A stretch of DNA of 64,000 bases from Pyxicephalus adspersus. Taxonomy: Eukaryota; Chordata; Amphibia; Anura; Pyxicephalidae. Under the pieces are notes generated by a model that worked only from the letters and a program-made list of their open reading frames with translations, did no database searches and was not told the origin of the DNA. Location of the stretch: contig NC_092859.1 of assembly GCF_032062135.1 (NCBI RefSeq), positions 110,763,058-110,827,057 on the forward strand. The letters run 5' to 3'. The first letter of the stretch is position 1, and each line of letters begins with the position of its first letter. Below are positions 35,765 through 47,961 of the stretch, in pieces. A program made the position numbers and the translations under genes.

Positions 35765-35998
35765 TAATAGGTAACAGGGTTCTAGTAGGTATCATGAATA
35801 TAAAAAATGTTTGAAACACACAATCATGCTGACGCTGGAACACGACGGATGGACGATCGCAGCCGGACCAGGTAAGTGATCGATAAACCCAAACTTTTCT
35901 CACTGTATTTACATACAGTGAGAAAAGTTCGGGGTTATCGAAAATAGTAACTTTTTTTAGCCCGTACCAAGGTCGGGCTTATCGGTTAGGTGGTTAAA
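35765..35998. mobile_element. MITE-like element with perfect 17-bp hairpin
   Basis: It shares atgaatataaaaaatgtttg plus aaacacacaatcatg with 14370-14440 in reverse and ends taggtggttaaat. The hairpin arms are 35892-35908 (aacttttctcactgtat) and 35913-35929, exact complements with a 4-nt loop (ttac). Confidence 0.55.
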
Positions 35999-38475
35999 TC
36001 CATTGTTACAGACAATAGCTCACAAGTACTATTTACTGCATAATTTCTCTTACTCACATTTTGCTGCTAATGGTCTTAGGGAATGTTTTAACTTTTTTCA
36101 TCCTCTCAAACTATACTAAATGCTCTGTAATATTGTTTTAGTTTTTTTTTTACAGCTTCTTTAAAGCTGTGATGTGCATTAAAAGAATTTTTGATGATAC
36201 ACATTTTGTTAAAGTCACTAATAACATTTTATTTTAGTCCATGAAATAAAATGAAAAACAGCAATAAATAAACTATTTCTGGTATATATTTTCAACAGAG
36301 CTTTCTAGAGAGATAAACACATAACACAAGCCATGTAGTACAAGTGCTGTGATTTGCGGAGAGCATATTATCCACATGAAGAGATAAGCGGGTGAGGACT
36401 GATTACTATGTCAGAGAGAGTACAGCTTGCATTCTCCATATTCTATTAGCACCACAGCTTGCCACATACTTAGTTAATCCAATCATCAAAGCTATCACCA
36501 ATAATTTGTTTTTTTACATTTAAAAACACACTAACACCACTAACTTTTAATTTCAGTCCTTTGAGAACCAGAGGCTACAAGAGGCAAGACTCGCCTGCGT
36601 TAACATTTTAGATACACTGGTGTTCATCCAGAACACAAACTACAAAATATAGATTGGCCGTACCATGTGCGTGTGTAATTGCTTTTTCCCAGTATCCAGC
36701 ATGTGAAACTAATTAGGACCTGCAGGCTTCAAGTGATACAGTAAACACCAAATCCATTTTAAGATATCAAGATTTAGTTGTGCAGAAGTCAATATGTGAT
36801 AGAGACCTTAAATGAGTATTTAAGTAAGAAAAATAATGAACTTGCATAAATCAATGCATTTGCCTTTGGTATATAACTAAATGGATTTAATGGTGGTAGC
36901 AATGCATTATAATAATACTTAAGTTTGTCTTTTGTCTATGTTTATGAAAAAAAACAGCTAAACCACAAACAACTTTACCAAATCACACAGTGGGAGCCTA
37001 ATCCCTGGACATATATCAAAAGACAAGTGGAATATTTCCTTTTTTTAAAGACTTTACCTTAGTTCTAATAGAAAGTAAACAGACTATTTACAATAAAAAT
37101 AAATAAGATTACCCTTATATGAACCATTTTTCTGATGTTTGGTAATGATTTGAAGCATTTGAAATAAATTCAATCTCAATAGGCTGCACCAAAGAAAAAA
37201 ATATGCCCTCTTTTTAGGTAAATTTCTTCGTCCTATTTTTCCAAATTTTAATTTGTCATAAACACCATTATATAATATTTATGTAGTAATCCTTTTGATT
37301 CTGGTTTGTAATTTTGCTCCTAAATGCAGAATAAGTTGGCGACATTCTCACATATACAAAAAAAAAATGTAAAATCATTAAACAACCACAAACATATTAA
37401 AGCCACCATGTACACAAGCACTGAAGACATGCAAGTGTCTAAATGCAGGAGGAAAAATAAGGCAATTTGCCTGCTTTAATATGGTTAAAATAGAACATCC
37501 TATTAATTTACCGTCACGTAATTTTATTCCCACTAGCACATGCTTCCTAGAGTGGCCGATTGTTCGCCAACTATATACACGCTAGATTTTACGGATTTGT
37601 TGGATCTTACAGAGAAAATCCTTTCTTTTTGGTATTGTTTGTCACCAGTTTTTACAAACAATTGTAGAACAATGCCTTCTTTCGTACATTGTTTGAATAA
37701 TAACAATAATCTAACACATTTATGAAGCTCTTTTGTTATGTTGCAAAGTTATAAAGTTGTAGGCTGATCACTAGAGAGGGGAAGACTATGGAAATGATCC
37801 CTCCTCCCTGCAGACTGATGACATTATCTTTACTTAGTAAAAGTCACTTGAAAGTTAAAAAAGATACTCTTTTTAATGACACAATATTTAATTTTGTGAA
37901 AAACTGTACAGGTTGTGTAAAGTACAAAATTTTTCTACTGTTATATATCAGGAGTGTATTGATGTAGTCTTGTAATAGTACTGATAGGTCCACCTATAAG
38001 TAATTCTTTTTTTGTGTACAATTTGAAATTATACACGGGCAGCCATAGCTGCCCATTATATACACAGGATTTCTTTCCTGTTTCACAGTGGTACCCAATG
38101 CTTATGGTTACAGCTCTGTTTGCAAGTTAATGAAGGTCAACATAAAGGGCTATATATCGCAATAGTTTTTTCATCAAGGAGGCAGAATGATTGTCACTAC
38201 TAATGCCCTCTCCAGAACGAGCATTAACAGATGTGTAAGTAACAATGCTATAATGTAAATTTGCAATATTAAACATTTGTTAGAAATAAATAAATAAGTG
38301 GTGAAATGCTGGGAAAGGGTTTCTTCATCCTGACCTCAATAAAGCAAAAATACTAATCTTTTACAGTATAGGTAATAATGACAGTATTGGTGTACTCACA
38401 TAAAGTGTGCCAAGACTATTGTTTTAAAACATTTTGTGATCCAATGGAAGAGTAAAAGACTGCTACATCAATTAC

Positions 38476-38612
38476 CTGAATGCTGCCATGCAGGTGTCCT
38501 TATATTCTTGAAGTTTCACACAAACCATGTTCATGAACTGATCTGAATAAGCACTTAAGTCCCTCATAAGGTTCATTAGATCTTGAATGCTCTTCTCCAC
38601 AATAACGGTGCT
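38476..38612 (-). CDS. EXOC4: EXOC4 (SEC8) internal exon, second in window
   Basis: A 137-nt exon of Sec8 that starts in phase 0 after the acceptor ttttctcttccag and ends with AG|GTAATT, carrying two bases into the next exon. It encodes [19 protein letters not shown], then [19 protein letters not shown] and CMAAF, a predicted helical segment of the C-terminal rod of Sec8. The upstream exon ends exactly in phase 0 at VQRPLLQ, so the spliced junction reads PLLQ-STVIV as in vertebrate EXOC4. That argues that no exon is missing between them. The reading frame is intact. Confidence 0.94.
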
Positions 38613-39344
38613 CTGGAAGAGAAAATAAAATAAGTAAGCTGTGGAAAGACCTGTTGACTTGGTTTGTAAGGATATGTAAAACATCCTTTTTTATTTATGA
38701 ATATTCTTTTCTAAATAAGAGGAAACTTGTGTATGAAAACTATACTGTACCACTGTACTACATATCTCATAAACAATGCTGGAATTCCTCCAATTCACAA
38801 CATTCCCTTAAACTCGATTATATCTCATTCTAACAACTTTCAATATGATTGATTCTTCCTTCAACTTGTGAATTATGTGTTCACATGTCCAATAATTCTA
38901 TCACCCTGGCTGACAAACATCATACGTACATCCATAAATTTCCAACTAGCTTTTCAAGAAATTGCAGTAAGCCCTCCCAGTACATCTTTTATGAATATAG
39001 AACTTAGAAGGACTTTTTATCTTTGGTTGAAAACAAAAATATATATAAAAAATAAACAATTTCTGGGGCAGATGCTTTTGTACTACAGTAGGATGTAAGA
39101 AAATAAATGGTACTGGAGAAATTGTAACTGGTTTGATGGAACTACAAACACATTTATAGTGGTGATGTGAAGTAACAGGTTTAAAAGAATAAAAATAGCA
39201 AATTTATAACAAATTTACATTTGCACAACATTGTTAAAAGCCCTTATAAATCCATTTAATGCCCCAAAGTCAAAAAGTAATGGAATATTTATTATTAAGG
39301 AAAGGCAAATGAGGCTTTTATGAGACCATAAAGGCAATAGATTA

Positions 39345-39605
39345 ACGTAAAGTGAAGGTAAACCCACAATACTCCCCTTTTCCTGTTTATAGTAGGGCGT
39401 CAAAATCTACCTTCCTCTTTTCTTTCATGATCTTTGAAGATCTTGCTTGGCCGATCCTTGATGCGCAAGAGCTTATCTATTTCCAGCATGCACAACTCAG
39501 AGTAAAATCTGAGCGCTGGGCAGGGAACAGACGGTTAAGAACATATATTGTAGAAGGGACATCGACAATCCCTTTCTGCAGTAGCCACCTGCTTATCTAA
39601 AATTT
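39345..39605. mobile_element. MITE-like repeat shared with 42.5 kb
   Basis: It ends tattgtagaagggacatcg, acaatccctttctgcag, matching tattgcagaagggacatcct and ctgtccctttctgca at 42.60-42.64 kb. Confidence 0.45.
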
Positions 39606-39711
39606 TCAAAGTGGGACTTTAGTTCCACGTAAGAGTGGAATTTTATTTAAAAAAAATATTATTGCAGACATCAGTTCCATTTTACACACCAACGTGTCAT
39701 ACTTTGTGGGT

Positions 39712-40058
39712 CAGGAGTTGGCAAACTCCGGCCTTTAGGCCAGATATGGCCTAGCCGGTAGTTCGTTCCGGCCTAATGCCCCCTGGCCGACCTGGCCTGA
39801 TGCCGGCCGGCAACCCGCGGCTCCGGAGATGCGGGTTGCCGATGGATCAGCCAGGGGGAGTTAGGTACTACCGGAGCCCCTTGCAGTTGCTCCCCTATTT
39901 ACCGCGGCCGGCCCTGATACTTCCTGATACGGAGGAGAGGCGTTTCACATCAGGGGCCGTTCCCTGGTGGTGAGTGGAGCCATTAGGGCGGGTCCGGCCC
40001 AGTGTACTCCTGCCCACCCCATAAATGGCCTAGTTGCCATAAAACTTTGCCGACCCCG
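39712..40058. mobile_element. hAT-like element, GC-rich
   Basis: The left end CAGGAGTTGGCAAACTCC pairs with the right end actttgccgaccccg. The interior is strongly GC-rich and CpG-rich (ccggcctaatgccccctgg, cgcggctccggagatgcgg) in an AT-rich neighbourhood. I see no transposase and no clean 8-bp duplication. Confidence 0.6.
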
Positions 40059-41789
40059 TACTACATATTAGCAAGAAATAGTTCCCTATACCTTGTTTTG
40101 TGAAATCCATACTTAGGCTTGTGTACCTAATGAAAGACCTGAACGTATACGTCATTTATCCTCACATTTCCACTTTCCACTGCCCTTCTTTGGAGTACCT
40201 TTTAAGTACCTTTTTTTAATTAAAGAAAATAAAAGCTTGCTTAAGACCAATAATTTCTTTTTCTAATGCCTTTGGCTTGTCCATGAATCATGACAAGTTG
40301 CTGGCATTAAATAGAAAAAATGCAGATCCTCTTCTACTGAAACAAATTTATACTTTTCATTGGTGCTTTAAATACATATTTAAAGATTCATTTAACATCC
40401 TTACTTTAGACACTGTATTGGGAAAAACATCCTCCTCTCTTTTGTTCCAGTATAAGGTATTTAGCTAAATGGTCTGCCACTCTACCATCCTGATTCAAGA
40501 AGACAGATACCAGAAAAATTAATATATTGACTGGTATCCTTAATAATTTTTAATACCATTCACATCCCTATAACCAACAGGTGTTCTTCAAAACATCTAG
40601 AACAAACTTCTCAAATTTATATGAGGGCAGGAAAGGCAAAGGCTTAACGAAACTCACTTTTTCACCTAGATTGTTGGGGGACTGGCTGTTCTGAATCTAT
40701 ACTTCTATTAACATACGATTCAACTACCCGGACCCCAGTGGTCTAGTTTGAAAGCCTTGTCTTGTGCTAGGCTTTCAATAGATGGTATAATGGGGGTTTC
40801 CTTTAACCAGCAGCCACTCTTTTTCTGTCCTACTCTGGTCTCTTTCATTATCAACTGGTAATAATTTAGGACAGAAACACTCCCTCTATACCCTTTATCC
40901 ACATTTTAGTGGTGGAATATTTGAGGGTTGGCGACTTTTTGGTAGGTAAAGACATATTCACACCTAATTTTGTTTTTAATTAAGTTTTATTAGGTTTCAG
41001 ACAAATACAACAAACAGAGGGCAAGGTATGGTATACAAAAATACAAGTAACATATACAGAGCTTCTTTTAAACTAACTACTACCTTTTAAAAGTTCAACA
41101 AATCAATCTACTTGCCAAAACTGTAATAGTATTCACCTATTTAATTTGACTACAGGAAAATGGCTACTCATGCCTTTATTGTTAGCTATCCTACTCCATT
41201 ATGTGACTGAACATCAAAGAGCAGCAGTTTTTTTTAATTATGTCATCCCTTCACTCCCACCTCCTCCAATAAGTATGTGTTATGTAAGGCTAAGAAGCAC
41301 TAAAGTATAAGACCACCCTACCCTTTCCAAAATACACAATAAAAAAAATGGATAAGCCATACTGGGACAGGGATTTATGAAAACCATATTGCCTTAAAAC
41401 AATGTTGTAAATATTCCGCCATATTAAATATAAACATAGCATTTATGCAATTCATTATGATTTCCCAGTATCCATTTAATGCCAAATCAACAACTAGACA
41501 CAAATGCAAAATACTACACAAACAAGCAATCGCAGTCAACATAAATTATATTTCAAAGCAATGTTGTACCTATCTAGTACCAGAAACAGAACTATGCTGA
41601 CAAAACACAGCTTTATTAGATAAAGCATCATTATAACCAGTAAATGTTTTCTCAGGGTTTCTGTATCATACTTAAAACTCAAGACTTCTGAGATCAAGTT
41701 AGAAGTGTTGGATACACAACAAGAGTTGCAAAGACAGTTGTCTCATCTGTGTTTTATTCTCTAGTTACCTATAGTTACTTCCTGGAATG

Positions 41790-42130
41790 ACAAGAAGCAT
41801 TAAATCCCCAGCGAGACACTACTGAACATTACTCATTCCCACAGTTGTCAGTGACAGGGTCTCTTCAGCAGGGGGCTCCAGTGACCCGAGGTGGCAGCTC
41901 TCATTAGGCAAGAGATGCTCATCAATAAATCAACTTGTCAGCATTGCAAAAGGCTTCTACTTGTGGCAGCCTGGAAGAGCAGGAATGTTCTGCTCCATGC
42001 AGCTTCACCTGTCTGTAGGGAAGGGCTGCGGCTAATCATCCATTATACAGTGACAACTTGAGCTGACTCAGCTACCACTGTCCTCCTACTAGCACTCGCT
42101 GGGAGATGGGGACTTCTGATTCAGCTAATA
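41790..42130. other. candidate conserved noncoding block
   Basis: About 340 bp of balanced sequence without repeat ends or a plausible coding frame, for example gtgacccgaggtggcagc and cttcacctgtctgtaggg. It stands out from the AT-rich flanks. Conservation is untested. Confidence 0.25.
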
Positions 42131-42349
42131 AAATTGTTATAACTCCTACACTGCCAGGGACCTACTGCATTACTAATTAGTTATAATAAAATTAGTTAAG
42201 TGTATCAAAACAGTGATTATGTTCTAGAAAGCAAAGCATCACAGTGCTTAATTTTATCTAAGTACAGTAGATATTTAAAGAAGCTTTTTATCTCAGTACA
42301 GTAGTTATTTAACAAAGCTTTTTACATTTCTTGAAAGCTAAACTAAACC

Positions 42350-42650
42350 TGTGATACTCACCTGTCACTGTTCCATTATGTTCCAGGCTGTTGCCATTTT
42401 CTTCTTTCTTCTCCTCTAGCAGAAGAATCTTTGGCCATCTTGATTGGTTGGGTCAGGATGATGTAAATCCTGCGCAGGGCACACAGGAGATCTTTCATCC
42501 CCATTGGGCCAGAATTGCTGGATATCCTTGCAACCAAAGCCGAAATTGCGAAGCTCAGATTTTGACAGATACCTGGAAGGATCAAGCAGGTAGGATGGTT
42601 TATTGCAGAAGGGACATCCTCTGTCCCTTTCTGCAAATATGTGCATAATG
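42350..42650. mobile_element. MITE-like repeat with terminal hairpin
   Basis: It contains the pair gcagaagggaca and tgtccctttctgc with a 5-nt loop near 42.61-42.64 kb, and the tggccatcttgattggttgg word shared with 25.86 kb. A related copy is at 39345-39605. The edges are uncertain. Confidence 0.45.
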
Positions 42651-42746
42651 TGCAGGTATGAACAGCACTCGTTTATGCTATGGAATATGTAATTGTGTGA
42701 TACCAGCTCTAGCTGGTGCTTTGTCCGACTACCTTACTTTTTACTA

Positions 42747-43243
42747 CAGGTTGTCCCCAAGTTAAGGACATCCGACATATGGACGACTCCTAAATGCGAA
42801 TGGGGCTTCCCCGCTCACTCTGTGCAGGACGGAGGCTTGAACCGGGGAGGGGGCGGTTTGCATGACTTGCAGAAGAAATCTTTTGCTAATTGCAAGTGAT
42901 GACGTGGGTGATTTTAGGAGCTGAGCTGATCTGTAACATCTTGTAACTCTTTATTGATCAAGACAAACTTTGCAGCTGGTTCTTTTTGCATATCAAAGCA
43001 CAGCGTGCTCCAGAAGTTAATGAATGCCTAGGCACCATTAACTTTTTTTTTTTTGGCTTTGTTTGTAACTCACATTGAGGATTTTATACAGTACCTGACA
43101 CCTCACTGCCTAATATTATGTTGAGACAAACATCTGTCCCAATTGCATTTAATAAAATAATGTAACTGTTCGGACTTGCATACAAATTTAACTTAAGAAC
43201 AAACCTACAGTCCCTATCTTGTATGTAACCCAGGGAGTACCTG
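42747..43243. mobile_element. Tigger-like element, uninterrupted copy
   Basis: A 497-bp copy with ends CAGGTTGTCCCCAAG and gggagtacctg and a TA on the left (42745-42746). It is the empty-site reference for the broken copy at 4196-6866: collinear blocks include gggggcggtttgcatgac, agaagaaatcttttg, aagcacag-gtgctccagaag and aaacctacagtccctatc. It has no transposase and is non-autonomous. Confidence 0.75.
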
Positions 43244-44439
43244 AACTTCTTCAGGGACCTAGACTGTCCCTTCTCCACCAATGTTGGACCACTAATGTTA
43301 TCCCACCTGTTCGTGTGTGCAGGAGTTACCTCACCTCCAATAAGCCAGAAATGAGCCAGGATGTGTGCGTTTTAAAGATAAAATAGATTTAAAAGGATAA
43401 GCAAACACACTATATATTATTTTAGACTTATGAGTTAACCAATAACACAAGATACCTGTTTCCAGGTGCAATTATCATTATAAATACTTACATTTTATCT
43501 GTTATTTACTCATTTAATTATCCTAAGTTAAATCACTTGAGGAAAAAATCGCTTAGATTTTTGTGCCAGCCTAATGACTTTGTAACCCTTCAATGTTAGC
43601 AGTGATCATCAGTGGACGTACCAGGTTTAAAGTATAAAGGATAGAAGCACAAGGTGTATTGGTATTCTGTATGGATTATTGGAAACACAACCCTTAAAAA
43701 AAGGCTGCTGCAAAATAGAAAGGCCAATTACTATGACACAAAATGACAAGAGAAAGTGATGAGAAGTAACTTGATAAATTATATCTTGGCAGGAAAAGAA
43801 ACTAATATTTTTGCATTTTCAGTAGAAAACAAACAAGCAAAAATAAAGTGAATGTAAAAGAGTGCTTGAAGGGTTTCTATGCCTCTTAGACTCCTTCAGC
43901 CCATAAGTCATTAAGTGTTTTTCATTTCTAAACAAAACAAAATTATCTAAAAACAGTACAAAAGCATCAGAAATAACACTTTATTCCAATTAAAAATTAC
44001 ATTACAGAGTTATTTGCTGATCATTAACTTAAACTAATCAGCAGTTTGCCTTATCACACTCTCCTGCCATCCAGGGTGGGCAGACTGCTGTAAAAAGCTG
44101 CATTGCGAAATACTGAAGTTGTCTCAGTAGATCTCTGCAGTGATGCTGGCAGACAGAATAAACTGGAACTCTTTGCATTTACAAAGCTCTACACTAGAAC
44201 TGGGGTCAATTCAAAGACCTGATTGCATTCTCTAATCAAAAACAAACAGGAAGCAATACACAAAACAAACATAACTCCAAACTAACGCACTAACGCTGAA
44301 ACTTATACATATATAGTACCCAATACTGCATTCTTTAAATTAAACCCAATACCTAAGGAATACAAAGTTAAGAGGTTCAATAAAAAGGCAAATATAAAAA
44401 TGGGATGGCCGAATACATTTGAATCTTGGAAAGATAGCG

Positions 44440-45000
44440 GCAGATGTCACAAGCTTTTTGTACCACACTCTTCTCAAGCAGCCAATTTTTTTTTAATTAG
44501 GCCATTAAGCCAATCCCCAGAGGCTCTGCTGCTCCTTCTGCTCTCCCTCCTAGGAGCAGGGAGATTGGCTCTCTGTTTTTTCCCCCTTCAAAGTGGCTAA
44601 GTCACCCGATCTCGCACCTGCACAGTCCGAGGTCGGGTGACGGAGAAAGAAGACCGAACAAGGCGGCGGAGGTGAAGATTGAAGATGGAAGCACCCAGAG
44701 CAAACACTCTGTGTCTGGCAGCATTGTGTGTATTTGCTTACAAGAAGATTAGAGGTGACTGTTACATTACATATATTGGGGTACTAAACTACCTCTGTAT
44801 TATTCCATCCTATTTTAAATAATACATGCTTCCGATACCTAGGTTCCTGCATGAACCAAGAAGACACGGGAATGCACCTTTATCGGGCTGGCCCCGACAG
44901 CCTGATCTCATAGATGGTATATTGCAGGACACTGTCAGGCAGTTAAGACTAGAAGCCTCAGAAAAAAAAAGGTAAGTACTGCAGCAAAAGCACCTTTTGA
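44440..45000. mobile_element. diverged MITE-like fragments
   Basis: The stretch gtcacccgatctcgcacctg, gtcgggtgacggagaaagaa and gaagatggaagcacccagag resembles the interior of the 53641-53960 and 62878-63325 repeats. No clean ends are visible. Confidence 0.35.
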
Positions 45001-45289
45001 TAACACTGGGGAACATTTTTGAACACATTTTTTGTTGACATAATTTTTAAGCTTATTTACACTAAAATATGTATGCTGATTTTGTAAGTGCAGTTAGTTT
45101 TTTTTATCACGTCAGGTTTTTTCTCTACCGCTTATATTAATGTGATTACTGTAGCGTGAATTTGTATAGGCTATTCATTTACACGTAAGACAGTGTGGTC
45201 AGAGGTTGTGACCTCTGCTCGCTGCTCTACGTAGTGAATAAGCAAAATTTATTTTTCTACCTACACATGTATTACCTTTCTTTCAGATC

Positions 45290-46930
45290 ATGTCTGGCTC
45301 TGTTGTTTCTCATTGTAAGTGCCTAAACAACCCTGGTTCATGTTTTATATCTGTGGCAGTTTTTCCAGTGGCACCATTCCCAGTCAAAGGGTTAACATCA
45401 GCACACACAGCAAGCCTATTTGGCATATTTCAAAGTTAAAATTGGTGATCAAGATAAGTCTTGGGCCCCTCATAAGGTGTGCAAACAGTGTGTTGAGGGT
45501 TTACGGATCTGGACAAAGGGAACACGTGATAAGATGCCATTTGGCATACCTATGGTTTGGCAGGAGCCAGGAGATTATTTCAGTGACTGTTACATTTGTA
45601 AAGTGAAAACTTTAGGATAAAACAAGAAAAATAAACGTAACAAAGTATCCTAGTCTACCATCGGCTATACGTCCAGTGGCTCATTCAGATCCCTGTGCCG
45701 GTTTTCGTTACACTACCCTCTCTTGAAGAACATGATTATGGTGATGAACTAGGTGACAACAATGACGAAGAGTTTGAAATTGAAGAGGACTCTGTTCGTA
45801 AGAGATTTGATCAGTATGAGTTGAGTGATTTGGCACGTGATTTAGGACTATCGTAGAAAGTTTTAGAACACCTAGCATCAAGATTGCGTGAGAAAAACTT
45901 ACTTGAAAAAGGAACAAAGGTATCATACTTTCGAACCAGAGAAATTGCATTTCTGCAGTACTTTAGAACTGACAGTGGCTTTGTGTAATTCCAATCTATA
46001 ACTCAACTGAATGGCGACTAATTATCGAAAGCTCAAAGTGGAGCTTAAAGTGTGTCCTTCTTCACAATGGCAATATATTTTGTCAGTCCCAATTGGCCCG
46101 TTTGTGAAGAATATGCAGATATAAAGAGAGTCATTGAGTTGTTGCAATATCACCAACACAATTGGGTCATCTCTGTTGACCTTAAAATGGTATGCTTCCT
46201 TCTTGGTCAGCAATGCGGATACACCAAGTATCCCTGTTATCTGTGCATGTGGGACAGCAGAGCTCACGAGAGGCATTGGGTGGAAAGGAATTGGCTCCCA
46301 AGATAGATATGCCTTAAAACCGGGTGATCCAAACATTCTACATGAGCCACTTGTTGATAGAAAGAATATTATATTCCCACCTCTGCACATGAAACTGGGT
46401 CTGATAAAGCAGTTCATTAAAGCTTTGCCAACTGAATGAGACGGTTACATAAGTACATCATTTTGACATTTCCTAGCCTGTCATTTGAAAAAATAAAGGC
46501 CGATGTGTTTGATGGTCAACAGATTCAGCAGCTCATCAAAAATGAACATTTCATCAGGACAATGTCAGAAGTGGAAAAGAATGCTTGGTTACCATTCAAA
46601 GCCATTGTCAAGGACTTTCTTGGAAACATACGAGCAAAAAATTACACAGAAACTGTCCAGAAACTCTTGGAGAGCTACAAAATGCTTGGCTGCAATATGA
46701 TCATCAAGGTGCATTTACTGCATAGCCATCTTTCTAACTTCCCGGAAAACCTTGGTGCAGTCAGTGATGAGCAAGGTGAGCGATTCCACCAAGATTTGAA
46801 GCTCATGGAAGGCCAATATCAGGGTAGATGGGATGTACATATGATGGCTGACTATTGTTGGAGCATCAGGCGGGATTGTCCTAACACTGAACACTCCAGG
46901 AAAAGCTATAAGCGTAAATTTTTTCCTTAA
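45290..46930 (+). pseudogene. orphan transposase-like gene, several frame breaks
   Basis: It starts at ATG 45290, right after a pyrimidine-rich tttctttcag. The frame then moves to FYICGSFSSGTIPSQRVNI and next to GDQDKSWAPHKVCKQCV and MPFGIPMVWQEP, ending this block with SDCYICKVKT. That makes three Cys pairs, likely a zinc-binding N-terminus. Stops lie at about 45618, 45854 and 45986. The core reads VDLKMVCFLLGQQCGYTKYP, CYLCMWDSRAHERHW and then, in another frame, PPLHMKLGLIKQFIKALP. The longest open part (46436-46930) ends with ENLGAVSDEQGERFHQDL, YQGRWDVHMMADYCW and KRKFF. I recall many uncharacterised multi-copy proteins of insects and hydra with this layout and believe them to be transposon-encoded, but I cannot name a superfamily. 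The polyA-type signal aataaatg follows. It is not host EXOC4 and lies on the opposite strand. Confidence 0.7.
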
Positions 46931-47742
46931 CCGCTCACCTGATTATTTTCAAATGTTTTACTGTAAAAAAAAATGTCAAAGTAACAATAAATGTTTTTTA
47001 TGAACAAAAGAAATTTAAATATACAGTACATTCAAGGTATCATTTCATTATTTTTTCATTGTATGTAAAATGTGTATTGTTTTTTGACAAAAATGGAAGG
47101 TACCCTGTACCTTAAAAACTGGATGCGATAGCAAAAAACGGGTCATTTCTGGATTTACCACCCAAAAATTAGTAAAAACAAGTGTAGGATCCAACTCAAC
47201 ATAAAATGCGTTCCCCGGTGTAATTTTACATGTCTTCTTTATTTTCTGTGGTAAAAGGTATCTAAAGAGTAATCATAATGAGATTTTAGCCATAATACCC
47301 ACACAAAGTAACACAAGAACTTATCTGTAACTGTAACACTCATCTGAACATTTGCTCATCTGTAACTTTAAGATCAAAGCATTAGAGCAAAGGATAATCC
47401 ACCCTAATTTATGCAGCCAATTCAAATACATGTTTTGTGCCACTTATTTATATCAGTTTATTCTAAAAAATGTAGAGCAGAAACAGCAATGATGCTGAAG
47501 TACAATAAAGTAAGCCAGTTATTTTGATGTAGTAAAATAAAATATGAACAGTTGACATCAGACTACAATTGCTGTACATGTCAACATTTCTACGGTCACA
47601 AAGGTAACTTTGCATAGTTCTCCCCAGAAGGTTTTAGCTGGTTGCTGAGCCCAGCTGCCATGCCCGCCCACTTACCATCTGCAGCTCCAATGCTTTGCAC
47701 GGATCTCAGTGAGGCTGCTCTGTACTCAGCTGTCATCCAGAG

Positions 47743-47912
47743 CAGCGGTCGCCAACCGGTGGTTCGAGAGAAAATGTTGGGGGTCTGCGGCTCTAGTCGG
47801 TGCAACCCCGAGCAGGGTCAGGAAAAGGACCGTGCTGGGGGATGCACCGGCCGAGACCTGCAGACTACGTCCCCCATACAGTTCCTAGGCTCAGGGAGGT
47901 AGATTTGTGGCT
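47743..47912. mobile_element. hAT-like left-end fragment
   Basis: It begins CAGCGGTCGCCAACCGGTGG and is GC-rich (gcaccggccgagacctgcag). The right inverted end is missing. Confidence 0.45.
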
Positions 47913-47947
47913 ACCATCCCCCAGAATTTGATCACTATGGCATCATT

Positions 47948-47961
47948 AGAACATAAACTCT
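47948..47961. repeat. 14-bp target-site duplication, left
   Basis: The sequence agaacataaactct, identical to 48951-48964. Confidence 0.9.

Larger units (their letters stand above)
32204..38475. other. EXOC4 intron (6272 bp)
   Basis: It contains an assembly gap inside a MITE (32870-33280), a fragment of the TTAAAG family (33396-33545), a 1.15-kb inverted-end element (34061-35213) and a hairpin-bearing element (35765-35998). The stretch 36000-38475 is AT-rich, without features that I can support. Confidence 0.7.

Noticed and set aside
45319..45606. A 95-codon open frame
   Set aside because: Only its first part (FYICGSF ... SQRVNI) follows the transposase-like protein. The rest is an out-of-frame shadow of the GDQDKSWAPH frame.
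46022..46417. A 131-codon minus-strand open frame
   Set aside because: It is antisense to the transposase-like pseudogene and has no recognisable domain.
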